64,000 nt of DNA from Prinia subflava (taxonomy: Eukaryota; Chordata; Aves; Passeriformes; Cisticolidae), in assembly GCF_021018805.1 (NCBI RefSeq), contig NC_086248.1, positions 100,923,739 through 100,987,738 on the forward strand. Direction: 5' to 3'. A program made the position numbers and the translations under genes. Below the pieces are notes generated by a model that saw nothing but the letters and a program-made list of their open reading frames with translations, was not told the DNA's origin and made no database searches. Positions 61,231 to 64,000 of this stretch are shown piece after piece. Each line of letters opens with the position of its first letter. The stretch's first letter is position 1.

Positions 61231-64000
61231 TAACAATACGTAGATCTGAGAGAGAAAATCAAATTGGATTCTTTTCATCTCAGAATGAAAGTGGACACCA
61301 GGAAATCAGCAGGAACGTCACTGAAAGGAATCCTTTGTTTACTGGAAGAGACAATACAAAAGTAATGGTGACAAATGTGCTTAAACCCCCCTGTTCTGCT
61401 GTTTTCACTGGGCTCTCTTCTCATGCCGACCCTTTCATTAGATTCAAAGTTGGCCAGTGTAAAGCAGCTAAATATTTTAAGACAGAATCTCCATTTTCAA
61501 ATGAGCAGAACCTACAGAGCTACCTGGACTTTACACCCTTGAGATTCAAAGGTCAGTCACAAAACAGACAAGAGACTAATTGACATTTATTCTGTACTTG
61601 AAAGGAAACAAACAACCGTGTGTTAAAAGGGATCAGCTAGGAAAAGATAATAGATAACAGAAATCTAGATAACTCACTGCTGTATAAGTGCAGGAGGAAT
61701 GAAAAGGATCTAGCACAACTTGGCATTCAGAACTGAATAACAATGACCCTTACAGCCCATTAATATCTATTTGTCTGTACCCTGGATAATTCCATATAAA
61801 TGAGAATGACCAAAAAAATTGACTTAACAATCTAATAAGCACTGATAAGGACATTTCTTTTCAGTGAACAATAAATTTAAGACCAGTCCAGCTAGAATTC
61901 TATTATATCTAAAAGAATTTTGTCTACTCTATGCCTCCCCCTGCCTCTGAACTTTTACTTTTTATCTCTACCTCCTAGGAAAAAAAAAAGTGGCAAGGTG
62001 ACATCAACATGCTAAGGTAACTTGAAGCATGTCTCTTCTCCATTTCTTGAAAAAAAGGAAGAATTGACTGGGTGGCTTCCAAGCTGGGAATCTGGTTCTG
62101 TGGACACTAGCTCCTAGATTGTACTTCTGCTTCAATTGTCCATATGTAAAATAAGAAAGGAATAGTTCTTGGATACTTACAAGTTTTAATAGAATACTTT
62201 ATACAAAGAATGTGAGATGATGCAATGTTTGGAAAGGGGATTATCAGACTTTTGTCAGACATTTCCTCCTTGGATCTAGAAGGGAAAGGATGACTTTTAA
62301 CTACAGGAGAGGTAGAAGAAAGTATATTCTCTCAGACACAAAGTCAGGGAATTGAAATACAGCTATTTCTCTCAGATATGTTGTGCCAGTTGCTGGAATA
62401 TCTTCTCAATTGTACAATCCCACAGGCAAGAATCTCTTGGTTAAACAATGTGCTAAAACAAAACCCCAGAAGATTCATATGTGTCTATACAAAAGAAAAC
62501 ATTTAGGAGGAACTTTCTAATCTCTAATTAAGCCAAAAACCTCTTTAAAACACATTCCCTGATTTTAGCAGTAATTTTCAACTTCTAAACTGAAGTGATA
62601 TATTTGACATGAGCAACTGACTTGAATTAAAGCCCTATGTTCCAGAAGAAGCACAAAGGCTGCACAACAAGCCTGTACCTACCTCCTTAGTGAGTGTTGA
62701 AAAAACACTCTATAGTACAAAGGAAAAAAAAAAAAAAAAAGAAAATCACTTTAGCTTGCCATGTATTCCTTTTCTCCTAGACTTTGAGTTTTCAGGGTTT
62801 GATTTTTGTTTGCTTGTTTTCTTAGTGGTGATGTTTTGTTTTGGGTTTTCTTTGGGCTTATGCTTTTGCTGTTTTCTCTTCTGGGCATGTCTCACAATAC
62901 TCTTACCTTGTTTTTCTAGGTGTGGTAATTTTTTTCTCATTTTCTCTGTTTAGCATCTCCATCATTTTTATCCACAAATGCTTGCTTACATTCAGATTCC
63001 TGACCATCCAAAATCCGATTCAGACTGGAACACATAAAGACTGAAAGTCTTTCAAAAGTGTTTGACACTCATAGCTATTACAAATGCATGCACAGTCTCT
63101 TCCAGGAATGGCATGGCACTTCAGTTGGAGCCAGGACAATGAAATTTGCAAGGTAAGACAGTGTCAGGTTCACAGCACTAGAAAACTTCTATTGAGTACT
63201 AAAAATGCTCTCAAACGCAGCCATCATGATACTGTGCCAAACTCAGGGGAATTCAGACTGTTTGCCTTCTGGGGGTGGCTGGGAACTGTCCCAAGCCCTG
63301 GCACAAAGCAGGAGGCACTGAAACACTGCTCCAACTCACACCTGAGCACCCACCACTCCGCCAGCCTGTTCCAGCAGCAGGGACTGGCAGGGCTGAGATG
63401 CACTTTGGCTGTGGACCTTTCCTTCTCCAAACACTTCCCACAGCCAGAATAGACAGCACGATGAAAACTTGATTCTTTGCCACAGGAAGTCCCTTTCCTC
63501 TTAAGAACCCTCCTGGGACTGCATCCATGGCATTTTGATTGTTTTTGGCAACTGCAGTAGGTGGAAGGACATGGCTAAAACATGCCAACAGCAAGTGAAT
63601 TCACAGCCATCTGCTCGGGGCTGCCATTTCACAGAAAAGACTTAAAGCAACACTTCTAAAGTACACAAGTAAGTATTTTTAAATATTTATTTCCTACTTT
63701 ATTTTGGACATAATGGTTGAAAAGTTTTACAATCTCATTTCACAAAAGTTTTGAATTTCTTTTGAAAGATTCAGATTTTAAAATAGGGAGAAATTTATTT
63801 TTTATCATTAACTAAGGGATGATTTCAAAGGTATCATAAACACCACCACTTACTTTGGCTATCCACAAAGTGGTTAAATTAGTAATAATGTTTGAAAGAC
63901 CAAGCAGCACTTCAGAAATTAAGGCTAGGCTTTTAGATGAGCTGTTTCCAAATGAACCGCTATGACTAATTAGTGCAACTTTCCTTTCTTCCATGAGAAT
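61231..64000. other. Non-coding stretch, no gene seen
   Basis: Unique DNA to the window end. The GC-richer part at 63090-63560 gives overlapping frames on both strands (up to 122 codons), none recognisable. Confidence 0.6.
62724..62870. repeat. A17 run followed by T/G-rich low complexity
   Basis: Seventeen A at 62724-62740. From about 62785 a T/G-rich tract (TTTGTTTG, TTTTGTTTTGGG) mirrors the A/C-rich tracts elsewhere on the other strand. Confidence 0.8.

Noticed and set aside
1..64000. CRISPR array, operon or other prokaryotic or mobile defence system
   Set aside because: No regularly spaced direct repeats with unique spacers, no dense coding, no ribosome-binding-site layout. CR1 and ERV LTRs place the window in a bird nuclear genome.

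Overview
This window looks like gene-poor, AT-rich nuclear DNA from a bird, probably a passerine. The main evidence is a truncated CR1 LINE 3' end at 20.1-20.26 kb that stops in the family's characteristic ATTCTRTG-like octamers. Endogenous-retrovirus LTRs at 0.1 kb, 16.7-17.5 kb and 33.1-33.9 kb have the termini and layout I associate with avian ERV LTRs. A/C-rich (AAAC/AAACC/AAAAC) simple repeats recur as in songbird genomes, and there are a few very old MIR-like SINE remnants. The species, the chromosome and the question of intron versus intergenic desert cannot be settled from the sequence alone.

No protein-coding gene can be supported. The longest open frames are 163, 149 and 144 codons. 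They sit in strand-biased or slightly GC-richer stretches, have no recognisable domains, and match what chance gives in 64 kb read in six frames. No tRNA, rRNA or confident small RNA gene was seen. The only exon-like object is a short minus-strand segment at 4.9 kb between a strong acceptor and a near-consensus donor; it is a candidate only.

Layout. 0-0.4 kb: minus-strand LTR fragment. 0.4-6.9 kb: unique DNA with the candidate exon. 6.87-7.2 kb: a small composite of a 10-bp direct repeat around a 60-bp insert, four degenerate 33-bp tandem units and an AT hairpin. 7.2-16.7 kb: unique DNA with simple repeats. 16.67-17.50 kb: solo LTR with a 5-bp target duplication. Copies of a 51-bp dispersed sequence lie on either side of that LTR, at 16.07 and 19.55 kb. 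20.1 kb: CR1. 23.2 kb: AT-rich microsatellite. 25.8 kb: a 51-T homopolymer. 30.7 kb: MIR-like remnant, minus strand. 33.1-33.9 kb: minus-strand solo LTR with TATA, CCAAT and poly(A) signals. 35.4 and 49.1 kb: two plus-strand MIR-like remnants sharing a 14-bp block. 53.2-54.5 kb: a cluster of short tandem duplications, one perfect 36-bp copy pair. 60.9-61.2 kb: a stretch resembling a conserved non-coding element, with a consensus RFX X-box.

I looked for an undescribed biological system and did not find one. What is here is ordinary accumulation of retroelements and small duplications in a bird gene desert or long intron, plus a few items worth a comparative-genomics check.
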